Counted from the stretch's first letter, positions 51,675 to 62,102 are shown. The stretch is DNA of 64,000 nucleotides from Sphingobacterium humi (GCF_009768885.1 NZ_WSQA01000014.1:1-64000), one strand, 5' to 3'. Translations and numbers: made by a program. Notes: generated from the sequence alone by a model not told the origin.

Positions 51675-51996
51675 TCTTATTCAAAATATGCAGGGGATTC
51701 CCCTCAATCATTATTTGATTTTTTGCAGCATTATTTTCGCCATTGGCGTTACGGGTGTATTAATTCGGCGTAATGTCATCATTATTATGATGTCCATTGA
51801 ATTGATGTTGAACTCGGTAAACCTTTTATTAGCCGCTTTTTCAGCCTACCGTGGCGATGCTAGCGGACAAGTATTTGTATTCTTTATTATGGCTTTGGCC
51901 GCAGCCGAAGTGGCTGTAGGTTTGGCCATCATCATTATGGTGTATCGCAATACCAAATCCGTGGATATTGAATCCCTAAGTAAATTAAGGTGGTAA
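51667..51996 (+). CDS. nuoK: NADH-quinone oxidoreductase subunit K
   Basis: A 109-residue membrane subunit with three helices. The conserved acidic residue is in IMMSIELMLNSVNLLL and a second in ALAAAEVAVGLAII. A later Met (at 51688) would avoid the overlap with nuoJ and could be the real start, as NuoK often begins close to IPLNHYL. Confidence 0.93.
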   Translation: MDSLIQNMQGIPLNHYLIFCSIIFAIGVTGVLIRRNVIIIMMSIELMLNSVNLLLAAFSAYRGDASGQVFVFFIMALAAAEVAVGLAIIIMVYRNTKSVDIESLSKLRW

Positions 51997-52024
51997 TTAG
52001 ATAAGCATTTAGATAAAACTAGAT

Positions 52025-53947
52025 ATGATAGAATTAATTTGGACCATACCACTTATCCCTTTTCTAGGATTCGTGATTTTGGGATTGCTCAGAAACACAC
52101 TCCCAAAACCCTTGGTATCCATTATAGGTTGTGGTGTTATCCTGACTTCTTTTTTGTTGAGCTGTGGGGTATTTATGGAAGTAAGTGCTGCACGTGAAGC
52201 TGGACAAGATGCGATTTTTACGAAAGAAATCTTTAACTGGTTTACGGTAGGATCCTTTTCCGCAGATATTAAATTCCTTGTTGACCCCTTAAGTTCATTA
52301 ATGCTGTTGATTATTACAGGCGTGGGTTTCCTCATTCACCTGTATTCAGCATGCTATATGGCAGGTGATGATGGGTTTGGAAAATACTTTGCCTACTTAA
52401 ACCTGTTTGTGTTCTTCATGCTTTTATTGGTGTTAGGATCCAACTATCTGGTGATGTTTATCGGCTGGGAAGGGGTAGGATTATGTTCATACCTGCTTAT
52501 TGGTTTCTGGTATAAGAACAGTACCTATGCAAAGGCAGCGAAGAAAGCATTTGTGATGAACAGAATCGGTGACTTAGGCTTGCTAATTGCCCTGTTCTTC
52601 ATCATCTTCAACTTCGGATCCTTAGAATTTGCGACTGTACTTCCTGCAGCGGCACAATTACCGATGGGCGATATCACCTTATTGACCATTACCCTATTGC
52701 TGTTTATTGCTGCTACCGGTAAATCGGCGCAGATTCCATTGTTTACTTGGTTACCGGATGCGATGGCGGGACCAACGCCCGTTTCAGCCTTAATCCACGC
52801 GGCCACCATGGTAACGGCCGGGATCTATATGATTGCGCGCTCCAATATCATGTTTACCCTATCGCCAGTCACCATGCAGATTATCGCGATCATCGGTATT
52901 GCGACCGCATTAATTGCAGCCTTTATTGCGATTACACAAAACGATATTAAAAAAGTATTGGCCTATTCAACGGTATCTCAATTAGGCTATATGTTCTTAG
53001 GGCTTGGCGTTGGTGCATTTACGGGGGCTTTCTTCCACGTATTAACGCACGCCTTCTTCAAAGCCCTTTTATTCTTGGGTGCAGGGTCGGTGATTCATGC
53101 CATGAGCAATGATCAGGATATGCGTTCCATGGGAGGCTTGAAGAAGTATATGCCTATAACCTACATCACGATGTTATTGGGAACAGTTGCTATTTCCGGT
53201 ATTCCGCCTTTATCGGGTTTCTTCTCCAAAGATGAAATATTGGCGCATGCCTTTGTGGCCAACCCATTCTTCTGGGGCTTAGGTTTCCTAGGTGCCTTAT
53301 GTACGGCCTTTTATATGTTCCGCTTGTTATACTTAACTTTCTTTGGTGAGTTCCGCGGAACAGCAGATCAGAAACATCACTTACATGAATCCCCTTGGCA
53401 GATGACGGTGCCATTAATTATCTTGGCGATATTATCCGTTGTTGGTGGTTTATTAAATATTCCGGAAGCCTTAGGTGGCGGCCATTGGTTGGCGAATTTC
53501 TTAAGCCCGGTATTTGCGCAGACCAATGCGATTGCCGAGCCATTCCACCTCGACCATAGCACGGAATTCATCTTAATGGGAGCTTCCGCTGTTGGAGCTA
53601 TCGTCATGGCCTTCTTCGCTTACAATAAATACGTGAAGAAAGTGGAGGTTCCAGAAGAAGAGGGGGCATTGCCACATACCGGATTGTACAACCTTTCCTA
53701 TCAAAAGCTTTACATCGACCAGCTATATAACGCTTTATTTGTTCGCCCCTTGAACGGCTTATCCAAATTCTTACACCGTAGCGTAGAACGCTCGGGTATT
53801 GATAATTTGGTGAATGGCATTGGCGAGCTGTTTTATTCCTCCGGAAAGGGAATCCGACAGTTGCAAAGCGGCCATGTAGGGTTTTATATTTTTATGATGG
53901 TGATCGGCGTTATTGCGATCATGCTTTATGGATTATTTATCGTCTAG
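52025..53947 (+). CDS. nuoL: NADH-quinone oxidoreductase subunit L
   Basis: A 640-residue antiporter-like subunit. Proton-path residues are visible in FIGWEGVGLCSYLLIGFW and in GKSAQIPLFTWLPDAMAGP and ALIHAATMVTAGIYMI. The long C-terminal part is the lateral helix that runs along the membrane arm. It is followed by nuoM after 16 bases. Confidence 0.95.
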   Translation: MIELIWTIPLIPFLGFVILGLLRNTLPKPLVSIIGCGVILTSFLLSCGVFMEVSAAREAGQDAIFTKEIFNWFTVGSFSADIKFLVDPLSSLMLLIITGVGFLIHLYSACYMAGDDGFGKYFAYLNLFVFFMLLLVLGSNYLVMFIGWEGVGLCSYLLIGFWYKNSTYAKAAKKAFVMNRIGDLGLLIALFFIIFNFGSLEFATVLPAAAQLPMGDITLLTITLLLFIAATGKSAQIPLFTWLPDAMAGPTPVSALIHAATMVTAGIYMIARSNIMFTLSPVTMQIIAIIGIATALIAAFIAITQNDIKKVLAYSTVSQLGYMFLGLGVGAFTGAFFHVLTHAFFKALLFLGAGSVIHAMSNDQDMRSMGGLKKYMPITYITMLLGTVAISGIPPLSGFFSKDEILAHAFVANPFFWGLGFLGALCTAFYMFRLLYLTFFGEFRGTADQKHHLHESPWQMTVPLIILAILSVVGGLLNIPEALGGGHWLANFLSPVFAQTNAIAEPFHLDHSTEFILMGASAVGAIVMAFFAYNKYVKKVEVPEEEGALPHTGLYNLSYQKLYIDQLYNALFVRPLNGLSKFLHRSVERSGIDNLVNGIGELFYSSGKGIRQLQSGHVGFYIFMMVIGVIAIMLYGLFIV

Positions 53948-53963
53948 AAGAACTTAGGAATCA

Positions 53964-55412
53964 ATGGATAACCTTTTTATACTGCTGTTATTACCTGTAT
54001 TGAGTGCTATTATCTTAGCCTTTATCAAGTCTTCATCCGCTCGATGGGCAGCATTGCTTTTTTCAATCGTACAATTGGGCCTTACCATCCCTTTTATCTG
54101 TCAATTTGTTCCTGATGCCAGCATACAGTTTGCGCAGTCCTATACCTGGATTCCAAGCTTAGGCATCAACTTCCAGATTGGCCTCGATGGTATATCCCTG
54201 CCGATGTTGATCTTGACGAACGGCTTAATCCCTTTAATTATCCTGGCAAGTTTTGCCCACGATATAAAGGGCGACTTCTACGCCTTGATCGCATTTATGC
54301 AAGCCGGTTTGGTGCTTGTCTTCATTTCATTGGATGCCTTCTCCTTCTATGTAGGATGGGAAGCTGCGTTAATCCCGATTTATTTTATCTGTGCCCTTTG
54401 GGGTGAGGGCGATCGCATCCGCATCAACTTGAAATTCTTTATCTATACCTTCTTTGGAAGTTTATTAATGCTGATTGCGATTATCTATTTATATCAGCAA
54501 ACCGGATCGAACGATCTATCTTGGGCTAAACTGACACAGCTAACCTTAACAGACGCAGCACAGCGCTATGTATTCTGGGCCTTCTTTATTGCCTTTGCGA
54601 TTAAGATTCCTTTATTCCCATTCCATAGCTGGCAGCCTGATACCTATACGCATGCGCCGGCGGCCGGAACCATGTTGTTATCCGGTATAATGTTGAAGAT
54701 GGGCTTATTTGGACTTTTACGCTGGTTACTACCTTTAACACCAGAAGCGGTAAGCCAATATGGAACACTAGCCTTGCTACTAGGAGTCATTGGCGTTGTA
54801 TACGGCTCATTGATTGCTTTTAAAATGAATGATGCCAAGCGTTTAATCGCTTATTCATCTATAGCGCACGTTGGCCTTATTGCTGCCGGTATCTTTTCTT
54901 TTACCCAAGAAGGCTTACAAGGAGCCATCCTACAATCGATTAATCACGGTATTTCAGTTATCGGTTTATTCTTTATTATCGATATTATCCAACAGCGGAC
55001 CGGAACGCGCAACCTGTCCGAGTTAGGTGGCTTAGCGTCCAAAATGCCAATATTAGCGGCTTGCTTCCTGATCATTATTATGGGAGCTATCGGTTTACCA
55101 TTAACCAATGGTTTTATCGGTGAGTTCTTATTATTAAAAGGATTATTCAATGCACCGGCATACGGAGTTTGGTTTGCCGTAGCGGCAGGAACAACCTTAA
55201 TCTTTGGAGCGGTTTACATGTTGCGTTTATACCAAAAGACCATGCTGGGCACGATTCACGATACCCATTCCGGCGTAAGCGATATAAAAGGAACCGAAGT
55301 GTTGGTTTTAGGCATTATTGTCCTTTTGGTCCTTATCATCGGTATTTTACCAAACTACTTGTTGCACCTGTCGGAAGCATCAGTAAGTCAATTATTACAA
55401 CAAATTAAATAG
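53964..55412 (+). CDS. nuoM: NADH-quinone oxidoreductase subunit M
   Basis: A 482-residue antiporter-like subunit with about fourteen membrane helices; the key glutamate is in YVGWEAALIPIYFIC and the lysine-containing helix in AIKIPLFPFHSWQPDTYTHA. GFIGEFLLLKG is conserved in the family. Confidence 0.95.
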   Translation: MDNLFILLLLPVLSAIILAFIKSSSARWAALLFSIVQLGLTIPFICQFVPDASIQFAQSYTWIPSLGINFQIGLDGISLPMLILTNGLIPLIILASFAHDIKGDFYALIAFMQAGLVLVFISLDAFSFYVGWEAALIPIYFICALWGEGDRIRINLKFFIYTFFGSLLMLIAIIYLYQQTGSNDLSWAKLTQLTLTDAAQRYVFWAFFIAFAIKIPLFPFHSWQPDTYTHAPAAGTMLLSGIMLKMGLFGLLRWLLPLTPEAVSQYGTLALLLGVIGVVYGSLIAFKMNDAKRLIAYSSIAHVGLIAAGIFSFTQEGLQGAILQSINHGISVIGLFFIIDIIQQRTGTRNLSELGGLASKMPILAACFLIIIMGAIGLPLTNGFIGEFLLLKGLFNAPAYGVWFAVAAGTTLIFGAVYMLRLYQKTMLGTIHDTHSGVSDIKGTEVLVLGIIVLLVLIIGILPNYLLHLSEASVSQLLQQIK

Positions 55413-55431
55413 AACGAGTTAACGATATATT

Positions 55432-56814
55432 ATGGGTGCGATTATTACGCTTTCTTTACTAGGTATTCTGATTTTGTATTTAGGCTTATACAAAGCCAAG
55501 AATGCATTGTTACCAGTAAGCATATTGGGATTGCTTGGAGCCTTGGCCTACGAGCTTTACTATTGGCAAAGTGATGCCGTGCCAATGTACAAAGGAATGG
55601 TCCTGTTTGACCACTTTGCGCTGGCTTTCTCTATGCTATGTATTGTGTTAACAATACTAATCTTATTATTATCTAAAGAGTATTTCAAGAGTATTTCGGA
55701 GAATATTGCCGAATACTATACCCTGATTATCTTCTCCTTAACCGGAGCGTTGATGGTTTGTGCCTACCATAACTTCGCTATGCTGTTTATTGGCTTAGAA
55801 ATTATGTCTGTGGCCTTATACATCTTAGTGGGTATTCGTCGGAAAGACAAGGCCTCAAATGAGGCTTCCTTAAAGTACTTCCTGATGGGGGCATTCTCCA
55901 CCGGATTCCTATTATTCGGTATCACCTTACTTTACGGTGCTACAGGAACCTTCGACCTCGCTGTCTTGAAAGAATATATTATTGCCAACCCAACCGAAGT
56001 ATCGCCATTATTTTATGGAGGTATCCTTTTGCTGTTGGTAGGCTTATGTTTTAAAGTAGGCGTTGCACCTTTCCACTTCTGGACTCCCGATGTGTATGAT
56101 GGTGCGCCAATCCTAATTACCACCTTTATGAGTACGGTAGTAAAGATTGCCTCCTTCGCCGGCTTCCTGAAATTATTCAGCATGGTCTTAATTCCATTGA
56201 ATGAATTCTGGACTCCCGTATTATTAACCATCGTCATTATCACCCTCTTTGTGGGTAATATTACAGCCTTGATGCAAACCAGCTTCAAGCGCATGATGGC
56301 CTATTCCAGTATCTCTCATGCGGGTTATATGCTATTTGCGATCTTATCCATCGGCGCAAACTCTGCCTCGGGCATCTTGACCTATGCCATTGCCTATGGC
56401 TTATCTTCCATCGTAGCCTTTGGATCCTTGATGTTGGTGAAGCGCCATATCGGTTCCGATCAGTTTGAGTCCTTTAATGGATTAGGCAAAACAAACCCAG
56501 GCTTAGCATTTGCCATTACGGTCGCCATGTTGTCTTTGGCCGGTATTCCATTAACTGCCGGATTTATCGGTAAGTTTATGATGTTTACCACGGTTATGAA
56601 CGATTACCATACGGTGTTGTTGCTATTAGCCGCCATCAATGCCGCCATCGGTATCTACTATTATTTCCGTGTCATTGTCCACATGTATTTTATGAAGGGC
56701 GAAGGCGAGGAGCCGGTGCAACTATCCATTAACTTTAAATTGGTGTTTGGATTGGCCGTTTTACTGACCATTATTATAGGAATATACCCGGATATAATTG
56801 TAAGTTTGATTTAA
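55432..56814 (+). CDS. nuoN: NADH-quinone oxidoreductase subunit N
   Basis: A 460-residue antiporter-like subunit. The conserved glutamate is in LFIGLEIMSVALYILVG, the lysine helix in FKVGVAPFHFWTPDVYDGAP, and a further segment is MAYSSISHAGYML. It ends the operon, and a terminator follows after 28 bases. Confidence 0.95.
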   Translation: MGAIITLSLLGILILYLGLYKAKNALLPVSILGLLGALAYELYYWQSDAVPMYKGMVLFDHFALAFSMLCIVLTILILLLSKEYFKSISENIAEYYTLIIFSLTGALMVCAYHNFAMLFIGLEIMSVALYILVGIRRKDKASNEASLKYFLMGAFSTGFLLFGITLLYGATGTFDLAVLKEYIIANPTEVSPLFYGGILLLLVGLCFKVGVAPFHFWTPDVYDGAPILITTFMSTVVKIASFAGFLKLFSMVLIPLNEFWTPVLLTIVIITLFVGNITALMQTSFKRMMAYSSISHAGYMLFAILSIGANSASGILTYAIAYGLSSIVAFGSLMLVKRHIGSDQFESFNGLGKTNPGLAFAITVAMLSLAGIPLTAGFIGKFMMFTTVMNDYHTVLLLLAAINAAIGIYYYFRVIVHMYFMKGEGEEPVQLSINFKLVFGLAVLLTIIIGIYPDIIVSLI

Positions 56815-56842
56815 GGCATATTTCTTTTTAAAAAAATAGATG

Positions 56843-56869
56843 AGCACAACATATTTGTTGTGCTTTTTT
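56843..56869 (+). terminator. Rho-independent terminator of the nuo operon
   Basis: A perfect stem AGCACAACA (56843-56851) / TGTTGTGCT (56856-56864) with a four-base loop is followed by TTTTT. A run of A residues precedes it. Confidence 0.9.
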
Positions 56870-56879
56870 CGTTTAATAA

Positions 56880-56909
56880 TTTGAAGATTCGCAACAAATT
56901 GTATCTTTA
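56880..56909 (+). promoter_or_regulatory. Promoter of the DUF5686 gene
   Basis: TTTG (56880-56883), 18 bases, then TATCTTTA (56902-56909) fit the promoter consensus with one mismatch. It lies just after the nuo terminator and 19 bases before the ATG. Confidence 0.5.
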
Positions 56910-56928
56910 TAAATACCCAAAGTTGATT

Positions 56929-59451
56929 ATGAGAATTGGACGGATTTTGTGCTTATTGTTTCTTGGATTACTATCCTTTCTGGGCAACAATAGCATATTA
57001 TATGCACAATCAAAGATTTCAGGAAAGATTATTGCCAAGGATACGAGAAAGCCTTTGGCTGGCGCCACTATACTCTGCTTAGCGGATAATAATGCTACAT
57101 CTACCGATAGTTTAGGGAATTTTTCTATTAACGTGAAGGCGGGCACCCATGAGGTGCAGATCCGCGCCATGGGCTATAAGGAATTGCGAAGAAGCTTTAC
57201 GACCGAAGATACCAGCTTGATGATTGCCTTAGAGCATGAGTCGAACACCCTCGAGGCCATCTCCATTACCCACCGCGCGAAATATAGAAACCGTGGAAAT
57301 AAAGCCGTCGAATTAATAGACCTTGTTGTTAAGCATAAGAACCAAAACCGATTAAAGGGAAAAGATAGCCTATCCTTCGAGCAGTACGACAAGTTGAAGT
57401 TTGGGATGGTCAATCCCAAGCCTATTTTCAAAATGGGACTGTCGGAATTGAATTTCTTCTTCGATAATGTGGATACCCTGCAATATCCCGATAAGAAATT
57501 GCTGACTATCTTTATGGAAGAGAGCAATGCCAAGGTCTATAACCAGCGCAATCCGGCGAAATATAAAAAGCAGATCTACAGCCAGAAGAAAACAGAATTC
57601 GATAAACGCTATATCAATAACCACAATATTCAGTCGTATCTCAACTATGTTTTTCAGCCCATTGATGTATATGACGAGAGTATCTTCATCCTGAATAAGC
57701 AGTTCTTAAGTCCGATTGCCGATAATGGCAAGCATTTTTATAAGTACTATATCGTCGATACGATCTTTAATAAAGAGGGTTATTTTATTCAGCTGGCCTT
57801 TGAGCCTCGCAATACAACCGACCTATTGTTTAAGGGCAAGCTACAGGTAAGCATGGATGGTAGCTATGCCGTTAAGCAGGCCTTTCTATCCATCGATAAG
57901 CAGGCGAACCTAAACTGGGTCAACCAGGGCGATCTGCGATTCCATTACCGCAAGAATGAAGAAGGTGTCATGCTCTTGGATACTGCTCATGCCTTTATAT
58001 CCTTTGGAACCAAGCGAGGTGACGCGGTCTTTGCCGATCGCCTGAGTGTGCATACGGATTACGAGCTGCCGGCAGCAATCCCGAGTGGAACTTTCCAGGG
58101 TGCTCCGGTGGAAATCCTGGCTTCAGCCGAGCAAACCCCACCCAAGCGGGCGGTAGACTTGAACCCCTTTGAACAGGCCACCTATTCCAATATCGAACAG
58201 CTAAACCATAAGGGTAGTTTTAAGACCCTATTGGCCGTCGGCTATTTGATTGCTCAGGGTTATCATAACCTTGGGAAATTTGAACTGGGGCCCTTGGAGT
58301 ATCTATACAGCCGAAATAACATCGAAGGAAATCGCTTCCGTATTGGCGGGCGTTCTACGCAGGAGCTAACCGATAAGGCCTATGTGGAAGCCTATGCAGC
58401 CTATGGAACCGATGATCAGCGTTGGAAATATTATGTCAGCACGGCGGTCTCTCTGAACGGTAAATCAGTCGTTACGTTTCCCGCACATTATTTGGAAGCC
58501 ACGGTCCAGAATGATATTATGGAACCCGGACAGAATCTTTCTTTCCTTAAAGGGGATAGCTTTTTCCGATCCATTCGCAAGAACAGGCCTACAAAATGGT
58601 TCGATATGCAGGGCTATCAATTGCAGCATGTCATAGAATTCGGAAATCACATCAGCCTGACGACAGGTTTCACCCATCAGGATCGGCATACCGTAGGCGA
58701 TTTATTATTAATCAACTCCGGCAATCCCGATGAGCTGTTAACCCAGATCACGACGAACGAGGCGCATGTTGATCTACGCTGGGCACCCAATGAGAAGTTC
58801 TACTACCGAAACCTGACCCGCCGTAGTATCATCGAGCGCTATCCGGTATTCAATGTAAAGTATACCAAATCCATCGATGGATTCTGGGGCAGCAGCTATG
58901 CCTACGATAAATTGGCAGTAGCTGCATCCAAGCGCTTATTCCTGAATCAGCTGGGCTTTATGGATATGAAGTTGTCCGGAGGAAAGATCTGGGGAACCCT
59001 GCCTTATACCTTGTTGGAGCTGCCGAATGTGAAACAGCCGGATGACCGGCATACCATTGACTTCAGTATGATGAACCCGATGGAGTTTGCTGCCGATGAG
59101 TATATTAAGTTCAGTGTATTTCATCAGATGCAGGGATTCCTGTTTAATAAAATCCCCCTCCTGAAGCGGTTGAACCTTCGGGAAATATGGGGAGCCAACA
59201 TGTTCTACGGCCGGATGAATGATAAAAACAATCCTTACCTTAGTGATAAAGTCGTTGAGTTTGATAAAAATGCCGACGGAGAAGTTTTGACCTACGTGCT
59301 AAACGATAAAGCCCCGTATTGGGAAGGATCGGTTGGCATCGATAATATTTTAAATTGCCTACGCGTTGAGTATGTGAAACGATTAACCTATGAACAACTA
59401 CCTCGTGTAGATCAAGATCGTTTCCGAGTTTCTATAAATATCAATTTTTAA
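56929..59451 (+). CDS. DUF5686 outer membrane protein with carboxypeptidase-regulatory domain
   Basis: An 840-residue outer membrane protein of the DUF5686/PF18939 type. A signal peptide (MRIGRILCLLFLGLLSFLGN, cut near YAQ) is followed by a CarboxypepD_reg domain (SGKIIAKDTRKPLAGATILC). A middle domain contains the family pattern SILIEAIS-like (LEAISITHRAKYRNRGNKAV) and the C-terminal half forms the barrel, ending in RFRVSININF with a terminal aromatic residue. The ATG at 56929 is used; the longer frame begins with GTG inside the terminator of nuoN. Function unknown. Three bases separate it from the next gene. Confidence 0.85.
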   Translation: MRIGRILCLLFLGLLSFLGNNSILYAQSKISGKIIAKDTRKPLAGATILCLADNNATSTDSLGNFSINVKAGTHEVQIRAMGYKELRRSFTTEDTSLMIALEHESNTLEAISITHRAKYRNRGNKAVELIDLVVKHKNQNRLKGKDSLSFEQYDKLKFGMVNPKPIFKMGLSELNFFFDNVDTLQYPDKKLLTIFMEESNAKVYNQRNPAKYKKQIYSQKKTEFDKRYINNHNIQSYLNYVFQPIDVYDESIFILNKQFLSPIADNGKHFYKYYIVDTIFNKEGYFIQLAFEPRNTTDLLFKGKLQVSMDGSYAVKQAFLSIDKQANLNWVNQGDLRFHYRKNEEGVMLLDTAHAFISFGTKRGDAVFADRLSVHTDYELPAAIPSGTFQGAPVEILASAEQTPPKRAVDLNPFEQATYSNIEQLNHKGSFKTLLAVGYLIAQGYHNLGKFELGPLEYLYSRNNIEGNRFRIGGRSTQELTDKAYVEAYAAYGTDDQRWKYYVSTAVSLNGKSVVTFPAHYLEATVQNDIMEPGQNLSFLKGDSFFRSIRKNRPTKWFDMQGYQLQHVIEFGNHISLTTGFTHQDRHTVGDLLLINSGNPDELLTQITTNEAHVDLRWAPNEKFYYRNLTRRSIIERYPVFNVKYTKSIDGFWGSSYAYDKLAVAASKRLFLNQLGFMDMKLSGGKIWGTLPYTLLELPNVKQPDDRHTIDFSMMNPMEFAADEYIKFSVFHQMQGFLFNKIPLLKRLNLREIWGANMFYGRMNDKNNPYLSDKVVEFDKNADGEVLTYVLNDKAPYWEGSVGIDNILNCLRVEYVKRLTYEQLPRVDQDRFRVSININF

Positions 59452-59453
59452 TT

Positions 59454-60224
59454 ATGAGCTTTCAACACATTATTTTGAGCCAAGCTGGCCATACCGCTAC
59501 CATAACCATAAACAGGGAGGCAAAATTAAATGCCTTGAATAAAGATACCATTGGCGAACTCAAAGAAGCCTTCGCTCAAGTAGCGCAACAGGCAGATGTT
59601 AAAGGTGTTATCCTGACGGGGGCCGGTGCAAAAGCATTTGTGGCCGGGGCTGATATTCAGGAATTCCTGGAGAAGTCGCGGGAGGAAGCAACAGCGCTTT
59701 CAGCCTTTGGGCATGAATTAATGGATACGATTGCCATGTTTCCAAAACCTGTTATTGCCGCCATCAATGGCTTTGCCTTAGGTGGAGGCTTGGAACTCGC
59801 CTTGGCCTGTCATATCCGCTTAGCGGCAGATAACGCCAAAATGGGCTTGCCAGAGGTGTCCCTAGGCCTTATTCCGGGCTATGGTGGTACACAGCGCTTA
59901 CGCGAATTGGTAGGCAAGGGCAAAGCGTTAGAAATGGTGCTAACGGGAGATATGATCGATGCACAGGATGCCTATCAATGGGGATTGGTGAACAACGTCG
60001 TATCGCAAGAAGAATTGTTAGACACAGCCAACAGCTTATTGGCGAAAATGTACAGTCGTTCTTCCACAGCCATTACGGCGGCCATTAAAGCCGTGAATGC
60101 CGGGCTGGAAAAGGCCGTAAATGGCTACCAGATTGAGATGGAATCCTTTGGCGAATGCTTCGGTTCGGAAGATTTTAAAGAAGGTGTCAGCGCATTTTTA
60201 GAGAAAAGAAAACCAAACTTCTAA
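59454..60224 (+). CDS. Enoyl-CoA hydratase/isomerase family protein
   Basis: A 256-residue crotonase-fold enzyme. The oxyanion-hole segments are GAGAKAFVAGADIQEF and INGFALGGGLELALACHIRLA, and the catalytic glutamates are in GLPEVSLGLIPGYGGTQRL, so it is probably an active enoyl-CoA hydratase or 3-hydroxybutyryl-CoA dehydratase. The length is standard. It lies two bases after the DUF5686 gene, so it is translated in the same transcript. Confidence 0.92.
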   Translation: MSFQHIILSQAGHTATITINREAKLNALNKDTIGELKEAFAQVAQQADVKGVILTGAGAKAFVAGADIQEFLEKSREEATALSAFGHELMDTIAMFPKPVIAAINGFALGGGLELALACHIRLAADNAKMGLPEVSLGLIPGYGGTQRLRELVGKGKALEMVLTGDMIDAQDAYQWGLVNNVVSQEELLDTANSLLAKMYSRSSTAITAAIKAVNAGLEKAVNGYQIEMESFGECFGSEDFKEGVSAFLEKRKPNF

Positions 60225-60256
60225 TTTTATTGTTACTCATAAAATAAGCTTAATTT

Positions 60257-61312
60257 ATGAGTAACAATGATGTCTTTTCGCAACGCGAGCGAAATATAAT
60301 AATCCTGATTATTGTTGTGATTTTAGGGGGCATAATTCTCTACGCCACCCGCGGAATCTTTGGCGCCTTTCTGGGCACTATGGTAATGTATACCTTATTC
60401 CGTAACCTCAATATTTTCCTCATTGAAAAATGGCGATGGCCGAAGCCGGTATCCTCCGTTTTCATTATTATCCTGTCTATTTTCATCATTGTGCTCCCCT
60501 TCGTAGGTATTGGCAAAATGCTGTTTGACAAGGCGATCGAGCTGCAGCAAAATCCGCAATGGATAAAACGCATTATGGATGCGGTGGATCATTTTGCCGG
60601 CGATAAGTTAGGGCAACCCGACCTAATTGAGAAACAGCTGGAAGCCAGTTCCACCTATTTGGGAGGCTTATTGACATCGGCTCTAGGCGGTGCTGCCAAT
60701 GCCTTCCTGGTCATCACCGTGATGTATTTCTTGCTTTACTTCCTGTTTGTCAATTATAAAGGATTTGAAGGCGGGCTCATCCATTACTTGCCTTTTGATG
60801 ATGAAAGCGCCGTCGTTTTCGGGGAGGAGTTAAAAAATATCACCTATTCCAATATCATTGGACAAACCATCATCGCCATAATCCAAGGAGCTTGTTTGGC
60901 CTTGGGCTTTGTCATCTTCGGGGCTAAGGATCCCTTATTCTGGGGCGTCATCACGGCTATCCTCTCGTTTATCCCACTGTTGGGGCCGCCCTTAATTTTT
61001 GTGCCTGCAGCCGTGGTGCTCTTGGCTAATGGCCAAAGCTGGCAGGGGATAGGCCTCTTGATCTGGGGATTCGGACTGGTGATTAATATCGATAACGTAC
61101 TACGCCTGATTATCGCGAAACGCATCGGCGATATTCACCCCATTATTACCGTCGTGGGGGTAATCATCGGTATTCCTTTGTTCGGCTTGATGGGTTTGGT
61201 GTATGGTCCGCTTTTGTTGGCCTATTTCTTAATTGCCGTACGCATCTATAAAGCCAATAAACGACTTTCCCTGAAGAAAGATCGAATTCAAGATCAGCTG
61301 GAAGAGGGTTAG
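60257..61312 (+). CDS. AI-2E family transporter (PerM-like)
   Basis: A 351-residue inner membrane protein of the UPF0118/AI-2E family with about eight membrane helices. The conserved region PLLGPPLIFVPAAVVLLANGQ and the C-terminal GDIHPIITVVGVIIGIPLFGLMGLVYGP are typical (in part). Despite the name, the substrate is rarely AI-2. Its stop (TAG) overlaps the stop of the convergent PPTase gene. Confidence 0.88.
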   Translation: MSNNDVFSQRERNIIILIIVVILGGIILYATRGIFGAFLGTMVMYTLFRNLNIFLIEKWRWPKPVSSVFIIILSIFIIVLPFVGIGKMLFDKAIELQQNPQWIKRIMDAVDHFAGDKLGQPDLIEKQLEASSTYLGGLLTSALGGAANAFLVITVMYFLLYFLFVNYKGFEGGLIHYLPFDDESAVVFGEELKNITYSNIIGQTIIAIIQGACLALGFVIFGAKDPLFWGVITAILSFIPLLGPPLIFVPAAVVLLANGQSWQGIGLLIWGFGLVINIDNVLRLIIAKRIGDIHPIITVVGVIIGIPLFGLMGLVYGPLLLAYFLIAVRIYKANKRLSLKKDRIQDQLEEG

Positions 61313-61947
61313 GCCGTTACATAGCCCAACATATATTCGTTAAAGCGCTCGTAGTATACCTGGAAGCTTTGCTGGCTGCCTTCTTTTTCCAAATGGGCGG
61401 TCATTACCCCTTGTGGGAAGTAAGGAAATGGATCGATACGGATATGGTGCAAAAAGGAAACACCTCTATTGCCTTGCAGCTTATACACGGCTTCTTTGGC
61501 GCACCAACAGGCATACAATTGGTCCACCTCATTCTCCGGGTCTATAAAGGCTAATTCTTCAGGTTTTAGGAATTTATCTTTGATGCGTGTTACCTTGTCT
61601 TTCACAATTTCCAGGTCGATACCGCAGTAGCCTTTGGTACTGAGCATCACGCCGGCATAATCGTAGGAATGGGTCAATGAAATTTCATAGGGGAAGTCGG
61701 GTAAGTAGGGCTTGCCGTTGGCATCCGAAGGGCAGTTGATGTATTCCTTGGTTCCCAGCAAATAGCGTAATACCACCCGTGTCGCTAACCAATGCAGCGT
61801 ACGTTTGCCTTTCGCTAGGCTCTTCAGCTTGGCACGCTCGGCATCATCCAACTGCAAGAAGCTCAACAGCTCTTCTTCGGTTTCTTCAATCTTCCATAGG
61901 GCAATGCGACTTTCCGCATCTATTTCTTTCAGGTATGCTAAGGCCAT
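61309..61947 (-). CDS. 4'-phosphopantetheinyl transferase (Sfp type)
   Basis: A 212-residue phosphopantetheinyl transferase that turns apo carrier proteins into holo form. GIDLEIVKDKV (metal-binding aspartate and glutamate) and WCAKEAVYKLQG (family motif) are clear. The ATG at 61947 is used; the longer frame opens with TTG two codons before. The protein might serve a carrier protein of fatty acid synthesis or of a secondary metabolite; the context does not decide. Confidence 0.9.
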   Translation of the reverse strand: MALAYLKEIDAESRIALWKIEETEEELLSFLQLDDAERAKLKSLAKGKRTLHWLATRVVLRYLLGTKEYINCPSDANGKPYLPDFPYEISLTHSYDYAGVMLSTKGYCGIDLEIVKDKVTRIKDKFLKPEELAFIDPENEVDQLYACWCAKEAVYKLQGNRGVSFLHHIRIDPFPYFPQGVMTAHLEKEGSQQSFQVYYERFNEYMLGYVTA

Positions 61948-62070
61948 ATCCAAAAGTAGAAGATTTTAATTTTATTCCCTAAAATCGAACCTAGTTTATC
62001 CACCTGCACCCTTATTTTTTTTATTAAGCCAGCCTCGCTGTACCAAATCCATAAACTATGCAGCTTAATT

Positions 62071-62102
62071 TGCTTGATTTCCAGTAATAACGTATTTTTG
62101 AA
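62071..62102 (+). promoter_or_regulatory. Promoter of dcd
   Basis: TTTG (62071-62074), 20 bases, then TATTTTTG (62095-62102) match the Bacteroidota consensus. It lies 31 bases before the dcd ATG at 62134. Confidence 0.6.

Noticed and set aside
56860-56928. Longer N-terminus for the DUF5686 protein, from a GTG
   Set aside because: The GTG lies in the nuo terminator stem; the signal peptide begins at the ATG at 56929.
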